Source: an uncultured Prevotellaceae bacterium
Lineage (GTDB): Bacteria > Bacteroidota > Bacteroidia > Bacteroidales > Muribaculaceae
Direction of reading: 5' to 3'
DNA: 47,727 nt
NCBI GenBank assembly: GCA_946410125.1
Contig: CAMJZF010000005.1
Coordinates: 1-47,727, forward strand
Shown: piece by piece, positions 35,715 to 44,497 of the stretch
How positions within the stretch are numbered: the first letter of the stretch is position 1
Layout: each line of letters starts with the position of its first letter
Position numbers and translations under genes: made by a program
Notes under the pieces: model-generated
Database searches by the model: none
Told to the model about the DNA's origin: nothing
What the model saw: only the letters and a program-made list of their open reading frames with translations

Positions 35715-36638
35715 ATGACACGAATAGTATATACCATAATAATGCTTGTTGCAACGATGGGTGCCTGGGGACAAGCCATCCAGTCAATCAACAAGGAAAA
35801 CATGAAATTTGAGAAAACCGACAAGCCCTTACAAATCAAGGTTAAGCCGGCTGTCGACAGTTCTATTCCCATCGACACCACCACGGTCTACTATGCCCTT
35901 GTGGACTCGGCCCAACACTACATAGGGCTAAATCAATGGAACGTTGCCGAGAGGTTTCTTATTGATGCCATAAAGTCGGAGCCAAACAATCCAAGCAACT
36001 CATTGCTGCTCTCCAACATTGCTACCATTCAGCGCCGTCAAGGCCGCATGCAGGAAGCAATCAACAATTACACCATGGCAATACACCTGACCCCCAATGC
36101 CGTTACGCTGCTCCTAAACCGTGCAGCAGTCTACACCTTAGTCGACAGCTTAGCGCTTGCACAAGCCGACTATGAGCGCATTATGGAGATAGACCCTGCC
36201 GACGTAGAATCACGTTACAACCACGGCATGATTGCCTTGAACCTTGGCGACACAAAAACTGCCCAGAAAGACTTTGACAACATCTTGAGCATCAATCCAA
36301 ACTCAGGCATGGCCAAGCAAGGCGAAGGCTATCTTAACAAGCACTCGGGCAACTACGAGAAAGCTGCACAATGTTTCAGTGAAGTGATAAAAGTTAAACC
36401 CAGTGCTACCCTTCTTGCCAACCGTGCCGACTGCTACCTTGCAATAAAGCGGCTCAATGATGCCTCAATCGACATAGCCAATGCCCTTGAACTTGACCCC
36501 GACGACCCATTCATCTATGTGCTTCGTGCCAAGCTCAACAAAATGCGTTTCAACCGCGAGGACATGACTCGCGACATAAAGCTTGCTGTAGCCCACGGCC
36601 TTAACGAGAGCGAAGTGAAACAATTGATTGGAGAATAA
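35715..36638 (+). CDS. Secreted or periplasmic TPR-repeat protein
   Basis: A 307-residue protein when started at the ATG at 35,715, which gives a compact signal peptide (MTRIVYTIIMLVATMGAWGQA). The open frame could begin at 35,607, but a promoter box lies within that extension. Residues after about 70 form six to seven tetratricopeptide repeats (for example AINNYTMAIHLTPNAVTLLL and ADYERIMEIDPADVESRYNH), a protein-interaction scaffold. No catalytic domain is seen. It diverges from the MscS gene. Its partner is unknown. Confidence 0.8.
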   Translation: MTRIVYTIIMLVATMGAWGQAIQSINKENMKFEKTDKPLQIKVKPAVDSSIPIDTTTVYYALVDSAQHYIGLNQWNVAERFLIDAIKSEPNNPSNSLLLSNIATIQRRQGRMQEAINNYTMAIHLTPNAVTLLLNRAAVYTLVDSLALAQADYERIMEIDPADVESRYNHGMIALNLGDTKTAQKDFDNILSINPNSGMAKQGEGYLNKHSGNYEKAAQCFSEVIKVKPSATLLANRADCYLAIKRLNDASIDIANALELDPDDPFIYVLRAKLNKMRFNREDMTRDIKLAVAHGLNESEVKQLIGE

Positions 36639-36726
36639 AAGCCGTCGACGGGTGAGTTGGTTAACCCAACAGTCATATTCATCTTTTTTTAAAAGAAAAT
36701 GTCGTTTAAAATTATTATGTAGAGAA

Positions 36727-36758
36727 TTTGGCAGATTGGCTAAAAGGTTGTAATTTTG
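36727..36758 (+). promoter_or_regulatory. Promoter of tRNA-Ser
   Basis: TTTG (36,727-36,730), a 20-base spacer and TAATTTTG (36,751-36,758). Both boxes are perfect. The tRNA begins 20 bases after the -7 box. Confidence 0.9.
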
Positions 36759-36777
36759 CATCGCATTTTTTAGGACT

Positions 36778-36864
36778 GGAGTGGTGCTCGAGTGGCTGAA
36801 GAGGCACGCCTGGAAAGCGTGTAACCGTCACAAGCGGTTCCCGAGTTCGAATCTCGGTCACTCC
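36778..36864 (+). tRNA. tRNA-Ser (anticodon GGA)
   Basis: A long class II tRNA: acceptor GGAGTGG/TCACTCC, anticodon stem CACGC/GCGTG around CTGGAAA (anticodon GGA), long variable arm AACCGTCACAAGCGGTT, and T arm CCGAG-TTCGAAT-CTCGG. CCA is not encoded. Confidence 0.96.
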
Positions 36865-36878
36865 GCGAGATAAAGAAT

Positions 36879-36908
36879 CAGGCAGGTTATTTCCCTGCCT
36901 GTTATTTT
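36879..36908 (+). terminator. Rho-independent terminator of tRNA-Ser
   Basis: CAGGCAGG (36,879-36,886) pairs with CCTGCCTG (36,894-36,901), followed by TTATTTTT. Confidence 0.85.
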
Positions 36909-36977
36909 TGACGTGTATTTATTCGCTAAAAGTGTGATATAAGTTTAAATGGTTATGTATTATTTCAAATTTATGAC

Positions 36978-36985
36978 TACTTTTG
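36978..36985 (+). promoter_or_regulatory. Promoter -7 box of the yitT-like gene
   Basis: TACTTTTG, ending 45 bases before the ATG at 37,031. It overlaps an in-frame TTG at 36,983, which therefore cannot be the start codon. Confidence 0.6.
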
Positions 36986-37030
36986 CAGTCAAAAATCAAG
37001 AATAATCAAAATACGAGCTTTTACAATAAA

Positions 37031-37978
37031 ATGAACAAGATTAAAACGAACACCTTAACACAAGTCAAGGACTATGTTATGATTACTTTAGGCCTTGTGT
37101 GCTACTGCTTTGGCTATTCGGCATTTCTGTTGCCGGAGAAAATTGTAACCGGTGGCGTTACCGGTTTGGCCTCACTTCTCTACTTTGGTTTGGGATGGAA
37201 TGTTGCAATCACCTATTATGTCATCAACGCCATTCTGTTAGCCATAGCATTCAGGACAGTTGGCAAACAGTTTGTGATTCGCACTGTTATAGGAGCTACC
37301 ATCGCCACATTGCTGTTGGGTGTGATGGTGCCATTGTTCAAAGCGCCAATCGTTGCGCAGCAGCCCTTCATGAACGTGATAATCGGTGCTGTACTGTGCG
37401 GTATGGGTCTTGGAATTGTCTTTACTCATAACGGCAGTTCGGCAGGTACCGACATCATTGCCGCAATGGTGACAAAACACAGCAATATATCCTTTGGCCG
37501 TACAATGATTTATATCGACCTACTCATCATCAGTTCAAGTTATCTAATATTCCACACACTGGACAAGATAGTATATGGTCTTATATTCATGTTTATCTGT
37601 TCCATTTCTGCCGACATGGTTATAGACAGCAACCGTCAGAGTGTCCAGTTCATGATTTTCTCCAAGAAGTGGAAAGAGATAGCCAATGCCATTACACGTG
37701 AGGCCCATCGTGGTTGCACAGTGCTTCATGGGACAGGCTGGTATACCCAGAGTGAGGCTACGATATTGCTTGTAATGTGCCGCAACTATGAAAGCATGAG
37801 AATATTCCGCATCATAAAGGCTATTGATGAGGACGCGTTTGTGTCTCAGGCAAAGATTAAAGGAGTGTATGGCGAAGGGTTTGACCACGTTAAAGTAAGA
37901 CTTCAAAAAGAGGAAGCCGAGGAAATAGCCCAAGACGCCATGCCAATAACAGAAGCCCAAGAGACTCCCAAGGAGTAA
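37031..37978 (+). CDS. YitT-family membrane protein
   Basis: A 315-residue protein: five to six hydrophobic helices in the first 200 residues with the paired DUF161 pattern (LLPEKIVTGGVTGLASLL, 33-50, and FTHNGSSAGTDIIAAMV further on), then a soluble DUF2179 domain (about 200-290) and an acidic tail. Its function is unsettled; the family is very widespread. Start chosen at the first ATG after the promoter. Confidence 0.9.
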   Translation: MNKIKTNTLTQVKDYVMITLGLVCYCFGYSAFLLPEKIVTGGVTGLASLLYFGLGWNVAITYYVINAILLAIAFRTVGKQFVIRTVIGATIATLLLGVMVPLFKAPIVAQQPFMNVIIGAVLCGMGLGIVFTHNGSSAGTDIIAAMVTKHSNISFGRTMIYIDLLIISSSYLIFHTLDKIVYGLIFMFICSISADMVIDSNRQSVQFMIFSKKWKEIANAITREAHRGCTVLHGTGWYTQSEATILLVMCRNYESMRIFRIIKAIDEDAFVSQAKIKGVYGEGFDHVKVRLQKEEAEEIAQDAMPITEAQETPKE

Positions 37979-38019
37979 TTGACATCGTGGCAGCTATAAG
38001 GATTTCACCTCATAAGAGA

Positions 38020-38045
38020 GCCAAAATCCTTTTGGCATCATTTTT
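38020..38045 (+). terminator. Rho-independent terminator of the yitT-like gene
   Basis: GCCAAAA (38,020-38,026) and TTTTGGC (38,030-38,036) form a perfect stem with a three-base loop, followed by ATCATTTTT. Confidence 0.8.
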
Positions 38046-38075
38046 GCAATTATCACTAAAAATAGTTGTAAAAAA

Positions 38076-38108
38076 TTTGGTCTTATTAAAATAAAAGATG
38101 TAATTTTG
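38076..38108 (+). promoter_or_regulatory. Promoter of the ferredoxin gene
   Basis: TTTG (38,076-38,079), 21 bases, TAATTTTG (38,101-38,108). A leader of roughly 50 AT-rich bases precedes the ATG at 38,165. Confidence 0.85.
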
Positions 38109-38164
38109 CAACTGTTTACAAGACTAACAATAATTATTTACTTAACTATTTAATTTAAATCATT

Positions 38165-38332
38165 ATGGCATACGTAATTAGTGACGATTGTGTAGCATGT
38201 GGAACTTGCATGGATATGTGTCCAACTGGCGCTATCAGCGAGGGTGACATCTATGTAATTGACCCCGACACTTGCATTAGCTGCGGTTCTTGCGCTGAGG
38301 CATGTCCAAACGAGGCTATTAGCGAAGGCTAA
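38165..38332 (+). CDS. 2[4Fe-4S] ferredoxin
   Basis: A 55-residue protein with two classic cluster motifs: CVACGTCMDMCP (residues 9-20) and CISCGSCAEACP (about 38-49). Each C-x2-C-x2-C-x3-C-P set binds one [4Fe-4S] cluster. It is a clostridial-type low-potential electron carrier, cytoplasmic, expected for an anaerobe and partner to enzymes such as pyruvate:ferredoxin oxidoreductase. It is a single-gene unit with a strong promoter and terminator. Confidence 0.96.
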   Translation: MAYVISDDCVACGTCMDMCPTGAISEGDIYVIDPDTCISCGSCAEACPNEAISEG

Positions 38333-38359
38333 AAATTAATAGCTTATAACGAAAAAATT

Positions 38360-38397
38360 GCATCACGTTCTCGTTTAGAGGATGTGATGCTATTTTT
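38360..38397 (+). terminator. Rho-independent terminator of the ferredoxin gene
   Basis: GCATCAC (38,360-38,366) pairs with GTGATGC (38,384-38,390), followed by TATTTTT. Confidence 0.85.
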
Positions 38398-38431
38398 ATG
38401 GGTGAAGAGCTGAGCATTACAAGATTTTTAT

Positions 38432-38439
38432 TAATTTTG
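38432..38439 (+). promoter_or_regulatory. Promoter -7 box of the LtaS-like gene
   Basis: TAATTTTG ends six bases before the ATG at 38,445, again implying a leaderless message. No good -33 TTTG. Confidence 0.6.
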
Positions 38440-38444
38440 CACAC

Positions 38445-40256
38445 ATGAAATCATTATATAGAAATAAGGTTAAGAGCTCGTCGTTATGGTTTTATCTTGC
38501 GGCAGCCGTGTGCATTATAGTTCAGTTGCTCTCGGTAGAATATCACTTCAACGTGATAGCCGACTTGCATTGGTTGGAGCACATTGACGCAACCACAATC
38601 ATCAAACTTATCATAAACGGCATTGCCGATGCTCTGATACTGATGCTGCCATTTGTAGCCCTGAAGCCCCAATGGCGCAAGTGGAGCTGGATTGTAATAT
38701 GGCTCATAACGCTGTGGAGCCTTGCCCAGCTGCTCTACATGCCCACCTATCGCGACCTGATGCCATTCTCTTCATTCCTGCTGGTGGACAACATGGGAGG
38801 CACACTCGCCAAGAGCACCATTGGCTCATTCACCTATGGAGACCTTGAAGTGATATTACCACCCATATTGCTGTACGTTGCTTACCGATTGTGGTTCAAA
38901 GACGGCATTGAGAGCGAAACCATAAGTTGCGGTCGCCGATTACTGCTATGCATGCTAAGCATAGTGGCATTTATAGGAATACGTGTCGGTGTGAGCGCAT
39001 GGCACTATAATGATGACGATACCATAAAAAGTTACAGCGAGCAATTAATCAATGACTATTGCGTGATGTGGACCAGCCAAGGCGACTATTTAAACCTTAA
39101 CGGAGCCGTACCCTATACCACTTATTGCGTCCTAACTTCAATTTTCAACAAAACCACCCTTACTCCAGAAGAAAAACAAGAAGTGGTGAGATTCTTAAAC
39201 GACCAGCAGCAATGCGGCGACAACGACTATGCCACCGCACGAGGCAAGAATGTAATATTACTGGTGGTAGAATCACTCAACTCGTGGGTAATAGACCTTA
39301 GACTAAACGGGCAAGAAGTAACACCCACGCTAAATGCCTTGTACCGTGACAGCGTGAACAACCTGGTATCAACCAAAATGAAGTCGCAGGTTAAGAACGG
39401 ACGCTCCAGCGATGGCATTTTCATGTATAATACCGGCCTACTGCCTCTAACCACTCAAGTAGTTGCCAACACCTTTGGCGACGTGCCCTACCCCTCACTT
39501 GCCAAGATTTTAGGCAGCTACGACACCTTCTACGCCTGTTGTGACGAGCCAAACCTGTGGAACGTTAAACAAATGTCTTCAAACTACGGCTACAAAGATT
39601 TTTATGGCAAACAAGAGATAAAAGAGACGTTAGAAGCCAATGAGTATCTACTTGACAAGACATTGTTAGAAAAGGTGACAAAGCTGATACCCCAACGCAA
39701 GCAACCATTCATGGCACTGATTGCCACTGCGGGGATGCACCACCCCTACAATACCCCAATGGAGCCAATGACGTGGATTCAGAGCAGTGGACTATATACT
39801 CGTGAAGTGAGGTGCTATCTTGAAAGCGCCAACGCCTTTGACAGCGCTTTAGCACAATTTCTTCAAGATTTAAAAGCTCAAGACATCTATGACAACACAA
39901 TGATAGTCATCTTGAGCGACCACAACGAGATGGTTGATTACTCGCCTAAAGGACGCCCCTCAATAGACATGGAAGGAGACAACTGTGTGTTCATCGCCAT
40001 AAATGCGGGACAGGACGGACGCATTAACGGTCCATTTGGACAAATTGATGTTTTCCCCACACTGCTTGACCTATTGGGTGCCAATTCTCCAAAATGGAAC
40101 GGCTTGGGCTATAGCCTGCTTCGCAACGACGTACATTCGGCAGCGTTGACTCCCACCTCGGTAGTTGGAGGCAGTTCACTGCTTGGTCGCCAACAAGAAG
40201 CTTGGCGCATCAGCGACCTGATAATAACCAGCCGCTGGTTCGAGCCCAAATATTGA
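38445..40256 (+). CDS. LtaS/sulfatase-superfamily membrane transferase
   Basis: A 603-residue protein. Five membrane helices lie in about residues 15-185, and an alkaline-phosphatase-fold domain fills about 265-600. Metal-site residues are E276 in LVVESLNSW, D492 and H493 in LSDHNE, and H432/H433 in AGMHHPYN. The nucleophile position is in NGRSSDG: S321 takes the place of the threonine in the GKTSD motif of lipoteichoic acid synthases. Members transfer phosphoglycerol or phosphoethanolamine to glycans outside the inner membrane. In a Gram-negative it more likely decorates an envelope glycan or lipid than makes teichoic acid. It is a single-gene unit. Confidence 0.85.
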   Translation: MKSLYRNKVKSSSLWFYLAAAVCIIVQLLSVEYHFNVIADLHWLEHIDATTIIKLIINGIADALILMLPFVALKPQWRKWSWIVIWLITLWSLAQLLYMPTYRDLMPFSSFLLVDNMGGTLAKSTIGSFTYGDLEVILPPILLYVAYRLWFKDGIESETISCGRRLLLCMLSIVAFIGIRVGVSAWHYNDDDTIKSYSEQLINDYCVMWTSQGDYLNLNGAVPYTTYCVLTSIFNKTTLTPEEKQEVVRFLNDQQQCGDNDYATARGKNVILLVVESLNSWVIDLRLNGQEVTPTLNALYRDSVNNLVSTKMKSQVKNGRSSDGIFMYNTGLLPLTTQVVANTFGDVPYPSLAKILGSYDTFYACCDEPNLWNVKQMSSNYGYKDFYGKQEIKETLEANEYLLDKTLLEKVTKLIPQRKQPFMALIATAGMHHPYNTPMEPMTWIQSSGLYTREVRCYLESANAFDSALAQFLQDLKAQDIYDNTMIVILSDHNEMVDYSPKGRPSIDMEGDNCVFIAINAGQDGRINGPFGQIDVFPTLLDLLGANSPKWNGLGYSLLRNDVHSAALTPTSVVGGSSLLGRQQEAWRISDLIITSRWFEPKY

Positions 40257-40288
40257 AAACAAGAGAAAGATGCCTATCCTAAAAACAG

Positions 40289-40316
40289 CGAAAGCGAGTC
40301 TCTCGACTCACTTTCG
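40289..40316 (+). terminator. Terminator-like hairpin after the LtaS-like gene
   Basis: CGAAAG-C-GAGTC (40,289-40,300) pairs with GACTC-A-CTTTCG (40,305-40,316), with one mismatched pair. The T run is poor. The rest of the gap to 40,565 is very AT-rich, with a palindrome TTGTATACAA at 40,515-40,524, and holds no gene. Confidence 0.55.
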
Positions 40317-40537
40317 TTAATTCTGTCTTAATAAACCAAACTTATCACATTAAAAAAATGTATTTTCTCATAATATTTAGATATCTTTGCAATGTAGATT
40401 ATCGAAGCAAAAACAAAACTTCATAATCACGCAACAAAAATAATATATTCTTTTCAAATATACAAATATTTTTTCAAAAAAACTTCATTAAAATACAATA
40501 AACCCTTAATTTTATTGTATACAAACTGAATAATTAC

Positions 40538-40545
40538 TATATTTG
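40538..40545 (+). promoter_or_regulatory. Promoter -7 box of the SUI1-addA operon
   Basis: TATATTTG, ending 21 bases before the ATG at 40,566. It lies 14 bases after the palindrome TTGTATACAA (40,515-40,524), which could be an operator. No clear -33 element. Confidence 0.5.
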
Positions 40546-40565
40546 AGACAAAAAACACAATAGAA

Positions 40566-40913
40566 ATGGAAGCACAAGACTGGAAAGCAAAACTTGGAGC
40601 AGCATTCAACATCGCCCCTAATGAAGCTGAAGACACCCAAGAAAATGTTGCTGCCAAATCACCATTAGAGCAACAAGGCAAACAAAAGATAGACATCATC
40701 CTTGACAAGAAAGGCCGCAACGGCAAGCAAGCGACCATCATCGCCAACCTTCACCTTGACGACGAAGCCCTAAAAGAACTTGCATCGGACCTCAAACGAG
40801 CATGCAGTGCCGGCGGTTCGGCACGTGGCAGCGAGATACTCATTCAAGGAGACAAAAGAGATAAAGTACTCTCCTATCTTATCAACAAAGGCTATAAAGC
40901 AAGAATAATCTGA
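40566..40913 (+). CDS. SUI1/eIF1-like protein (YciH family)
   Basis: A 115-residue protein. The C-terminal 80 residues are a SUI1 domain: RNGKQATIIANLHLDDEALKEL, SAGGSARGSEILIQGD, and a final LINKGYKARII. The bacterial family resembles eukaryotic initiation factor 1 and affects start-codon fidelity; its exact bacterial role is uncertain. The first 35 residues are poorly conserved in type. The helicase gene starts five bases after its stop, so the two share a transcript. Confidence 0.92.
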   Translation: MEAQDWKAKLGAAFNIAPNEAEDTQENVAAKSPLEQQGKQKIDIILDKKGRNGKQATIIANLHLDDEALKELASDLKRACSAGGSARGSEILIQGDKRDKVLSYLINKGYKARII

Positions 40914-40918
40914 ACAAT

Positions 40919-43900
40919 ATGTCGAATGGAGAAATAAAAATAATAAGAGCTTCGGCTGGTTCGGGAAAGACCTATACCCTTGCCCGAACCTATATCACCA
41001 ACCTCATAGGAGTGAAAGAAGACAGTAATGTTGGCGAGGAGATGTATCACCTGCGCGAAGGCAGTGACTTCTACAACCACATCCTCGCCATAACATTTAC
41101 CAACAAAGCCACCAACGAGATGAAAGAGCGCATCATTACCCAGCTCTATGAACTTGGTAATGGAGAAGGTGACTACGTTGATTTTTTTAAAGAGCATTTC
41201 TCCAATGACTTTGATTCGATCAAGACCGCTGCAAAGCAAGCCTTGTGTTCCATTCTATTCAACTATGGCAGCTTCAACGTATCGACCATCGATTCCTTCT
41301 TCCAAAAGATATTGAGGAACTTTGCCCGTGAGTTAGACCGCGACTACAATTATGATATTCAGCTAGATGAGAACTATGCCACACAAGTAGCTGTTCATGA
41401 CTTCCTCTTAGAGCTGGGAGGCGACCGCCCTGGTCAAACAGCGATAGACGAGTGGGTTAAAGCCTTCATCCTTAACAACCTCAGTCAAAACAAAAGCTGG
41501 AACATCTTCAACAACTCATCGGCATTGGAGAGCTTTGCAAAAATCATCTACAAAGAGTTCTTCAGGGAACATCATGATGCAATCATAAAGTATCTAAAAG
41601 ACATTGGGTCGGGTCACAGCCTATCCAGAATAATGCGCTTCAAGAAAGCTCTTGTCGAATGCCGCAATGAGCAAGAGAAACAGCTGAAAGAATGCATCTT
41701 TCAATACAAACCATTCTTTGACAAGCATGGATTTCCTGAGGAAGCCATCAAGAAAAACAATATTGTGGGGAAGCAATTCTACAATGGCGACACTAACGTT
41801 AAATTAGACCAAGTCAATGAAACCCTACAAAAATATGCCAGCAACAAGGAGTCACTTGTCGAGAATATCCTGTACAAGAAATATAAGGACACTGCAAGCC
41901 AAAGCGCCTGTGAAGAGTTTTCACAACTTGCACGAGACACCTGTTATTACTGGAGCATGATTCCATTTCTCGACAGTGTGATTAACAACATCTGGAACCT
42001 GGGATTGCTTGGAAGAATCGACAACAAGCTTGAGCAGTACCGCAAGGACACCAACTCGATACTAATAGCCGACACCAACGACCTCATTGGCAAAGTGCTT
42101 GACTGTGGTGCCACGTTCATCTATGAGCGCGCCGGCACCCACTTCTTCAACTACATGATAGATGAGTTTCAAGACACCAGCCGCAAGCAATACCAAAATT
42201 TTGAGCCATTGCTTAAAGAAAGCTGCTCGGCAGGCAATAACAACCTAATCATAGGCGATGAGAAACAATCAATCTACCGCTTCCGCAACAGTGACCCAAG
42301 CATGCTGAGAGAAGAACTTGGCGAGCATTTCAGCTACTTTGCCAAGAATATCACCCTTGACACCAACTATCGCAGCTTTCCCGCCATAGTAAACTTTAAC
42401 AATATCTTCTTTCAAACAATCATCAGTGACTTCTGCCCCGATGATACAACACTGTCATCGCTCAAGAAAACTTACAAAAACATTAATCAGGAAAAGCACC
42501 AGAAATCCAAGCAAGGATTTGTGCGCTTCAACATTGTTGAGGAACAAAGCGATGCCAGCGAATTGCGCCAAAGCATACTCGATGCCCTACCCGATTACAT
42601 CAATGCAATAAGGTCGAGAGGATATGCGATGAAAGACATTGCCATTCTTGTGAACCGAAATGCCGAGGGCAACGATGTGATAGAACAAATACTGCAGTAC
42701 AACCAGTCGCTAAGCGACAACGACCCACGCGTCATAAATGTGGTGTCGAACGAATCGCTGCTACTCAAGAATTCCCCATCGATAATGCTCATAATAAGCA
42801 TGCTGCGCTTTATTGATGCCACTCAATACAAGATTGAAGAAGAAAATGAGGGTAACGAGCCGCTTGCCAGTTTTCTCAAGCTAAGGCTTTCACGGCAAAA
42901 GCAATACAAAGTCCTCAACACCTTCCAGGGCAAGTTGCAGAAAGAGGCCGATGATGCCACTGCCGGAGAATTGCTACTCGAGAGCTTCAAAGAAGACCGT
43001 GCCATGAACTCAAAGAGTCAAGCCGAACAGTTAAACTACTATTCCAGCGTTACACAAGAAGTCATGCCAAACAAGCAGACACAACTCACCAACCTCACCA
43101 ACATAGTAGACAACATCATCAAGAAATATATCTTACCACAAGCCAACGAAGTAGACGGAACTACACACTTGGCCGACAATGCCTTTATAATGAGCTTTAC
43201 CAGCGAGGTTCATGACTTTGTAAAGCATCGCAACGGCGGTACAATAAAAGAGTTCCTTGAATATTGGGACGTCGAGAAAGAAAAACTTGCCGTGAGGTCT
43301 CCGTCAAACACCGATGCCATCAACGTGATGACCGTTCACAAGTCGAAAGGTCTGGAATTCAAATGTGTAATCATCCCCTTTGCCGACTGGAAACTCATCA
43401 ACGAAGACAGCGTGTTTTGGATCAAACAAGAAGAATGGCTTGGTAACAACAGCACCGGCAAGCCCATAGCCGGCATTGACGACAAGGAAATCCTGCCTCC
43501 ACTAATTCCTGTCTCCAACACGAAGAAGACGAAACTCACCAATTTCTTCGCCGCGCAAATTAGTGAAGAGCAAGAAAAGAGCCTCATTGACAACCTTAAC
43601 AAGCTTTATGTGGCTTTTACCCGTCCTAAAGATGAGTTACACGTCTTCGTTCCACATAAAAAAGAAAAGACACAGTCGGGACAGAAAGAAAAAACAACTA
43701 AAGTGCAAAAAGAAGAAGCCCAGCCTACCAGCACGTCGGGCTTGCTCATCAAGTACATTCCCGCGCTAAGTGGAGACGAGCTGTCGTTTAGCCATGCCGA
43801 AGAGCAACTGCCATGCCCGATGAATGGCGACAGTGACACCCCCATGACACTAAAAGTCACCACTTACCATGCCGGCCGCCCCACAAGCCTCGAAGAGAAC

Positions 43901-44497
43901 GAACTCGAAAGAGAAAAAGAAACCAGGAAAAAGAGCAAAAAGAAGAGCATCAAGACCGCCACTATGACCGACTACAAGGTATTAGACCGCCTGATGCCCG
44001 TCCACATAAAGGTTGACAACGGCAACATTTTCATCAACGAAGGCAAGAGAATGCACGACATTCTGAGCCATATCAAAGACCTCAATGACTTTGACTCGGC
44101 GATGAAATATGCTCAGGACAACCTTCTCTTTGAAGGCAACAGATATTGGACGCGTGAACGGCTTGAAGAATTGCTCAATACAATAAAAAGTAATGCGAAC
44201 TACAGGAGCTGGTTTGACGAGCAAAACACTGTCCTCAATGAGCGCACGATAAGCCACATAGGTCCCGACAAAGACTTTGAGCACCTGCGCCCCGACCGCA
44301 TAGTTCGCCGTCCCGACGGAGAGATATTGGTCATCGACTACAAGTTTGGCTACAAGCACGATGACGACACCGTGAACGCCGACCGCGAAAAAGTCGCCGC
44401 TTACATGTCAACCTTGCGAGAGATGGGGTTTGCCCAAGAGAAGATGAGAGGCTACCTGTGGTATGCTCGTCACAACATCGTCATTCCAGTAGAATAA
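40919..44497 (+). CDS. AddA/RecB-like UvrD helicase with C-terminal nuclease
   Basis: A 1192-residue enzyme. The Walker A motif is RASAGSGKTYT (10-20), Walker B is IDEFQDTS (414-421), motif V is HKSKGLEF near 806-813, and motif VI is LYVAFTRPKDEL near 895-906. The C-terminus has a PD-(D/E)XK nuclease core, with RPDRIVRR and then LVIDYKFG near 1137-1144. This is the plan of AddA in AddAB double-strand-break repair complexes. No AddB partner lies beside it in this window, which is unusual. It ends exactly where surE ends on the other strand, with no base between the stop codons. Confidence 0.9.
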   Translation: MSNGEIKIIRASAGSGKTYTLARTYITNLIGVKEDSNVGEEMYHLREGSDFYNHILAITFTNKATNEMKERIITQLYELGNGEGDYVDFFKEHFSNDFDSIKTAAKQALCSILFNYGSFNVSTIDSFFQKILRNFARELDRDYNYDIQLDENYATQVAVHDFLLELGGDRPGQTAIDEWVKAFILNNLSQNKSWNIFNNSSALESFAKIIYKEFFREHHDAIIKYLKDIGSGHSLSRIMRFKKALVECRNEQEKQLKECIFQYKPFFDKHGFPEEAIKKNNIVGKQFYNGDTNVKLDQVNETLQKYASNKESLVENILYKKYKDTASQSACEEFSQLARDTCYYWSMIPFLDSVINNIWNLGLLGRIDNKLEQYRKDTNSILIADTNDLIGKVLDCGATFIYERAGTHFFNYMIDEFQDTSRKQYQNFEPLLKESCSAGNNNLIIGDEKQSIYRFRNSDPSMLREELGEHFSYFAKNITLDTNYRSFPAIVNFNNIFFQTIISDFCPDDTTLSSLKKTYKNINQEKHQKSKQGFVRFNIVEEQSDASELRQSILDALPDYINAIRSRGYAMKDIAILVNRNAEGNDVIEQILQYNQSLSDNDPRVINVVSNESLLLKNSPSIMLIISMLRFIDATQYKIEEENEGNEPLASFLKLRLSRQKQYKVLNTFQGKLQKEADDATAGELLLESFKEDRAMNSKSQAEQLNYYSSVTQEVMPNKQTQLTNLTNIVDNIIKKYILPQANEVDGTTHLADNAFIMSFTSEVHDFVKHRNGGTIKEFLEYWDVEKEKLAVRSPSNTDAINVMTVHKSKGLEFKCVIIPFADWKLINEDSVFWIKQEEWLGNNSTGKPIAGIDDKEILPPLIPVSNTKKTKLTNFFAAQISEEQEKSLIDNLNKLYVAFTRPKDELHVFVPHKKEKTQSGQKEKTTKVQKEEAQPTSTSGLLIKYIPALSGDELSFSHAEEQLPCPMNGDSDTPMTLKVTTYHAGRPTSLEENELEREKETRKKSKKKSIKTATMTDYKVLDRLMPVHIKVDNGNIFINEGKRMHDILSHIKDLNDFDSAMKYAQDNLLFEGNRYWTRERLEELLNTIKSNANYRSWFDEQNTVLNERTISHIGPDKDFEHLRPDRIVRRPDGEILVIDYKFGYKHDDDTVNADREKVAAYMSTLREMGFAQEKMRGYLWYARHNIVIPVE

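Noticed and set aside
34433-35884. The longer 483-residue form of the MscS protein
   Set aside because: The first 106 residues lack family features and cover the promoter and start of the divergent TPR gene; the ATG at 35,566 gives a normal MscS N-terminus.
36656-36677. GTTGG/CCAAC hairpin after the TPR gene as a terminator
   Set aside because: Only five base pairs, with the T run about 20 bases away; too weak to call.
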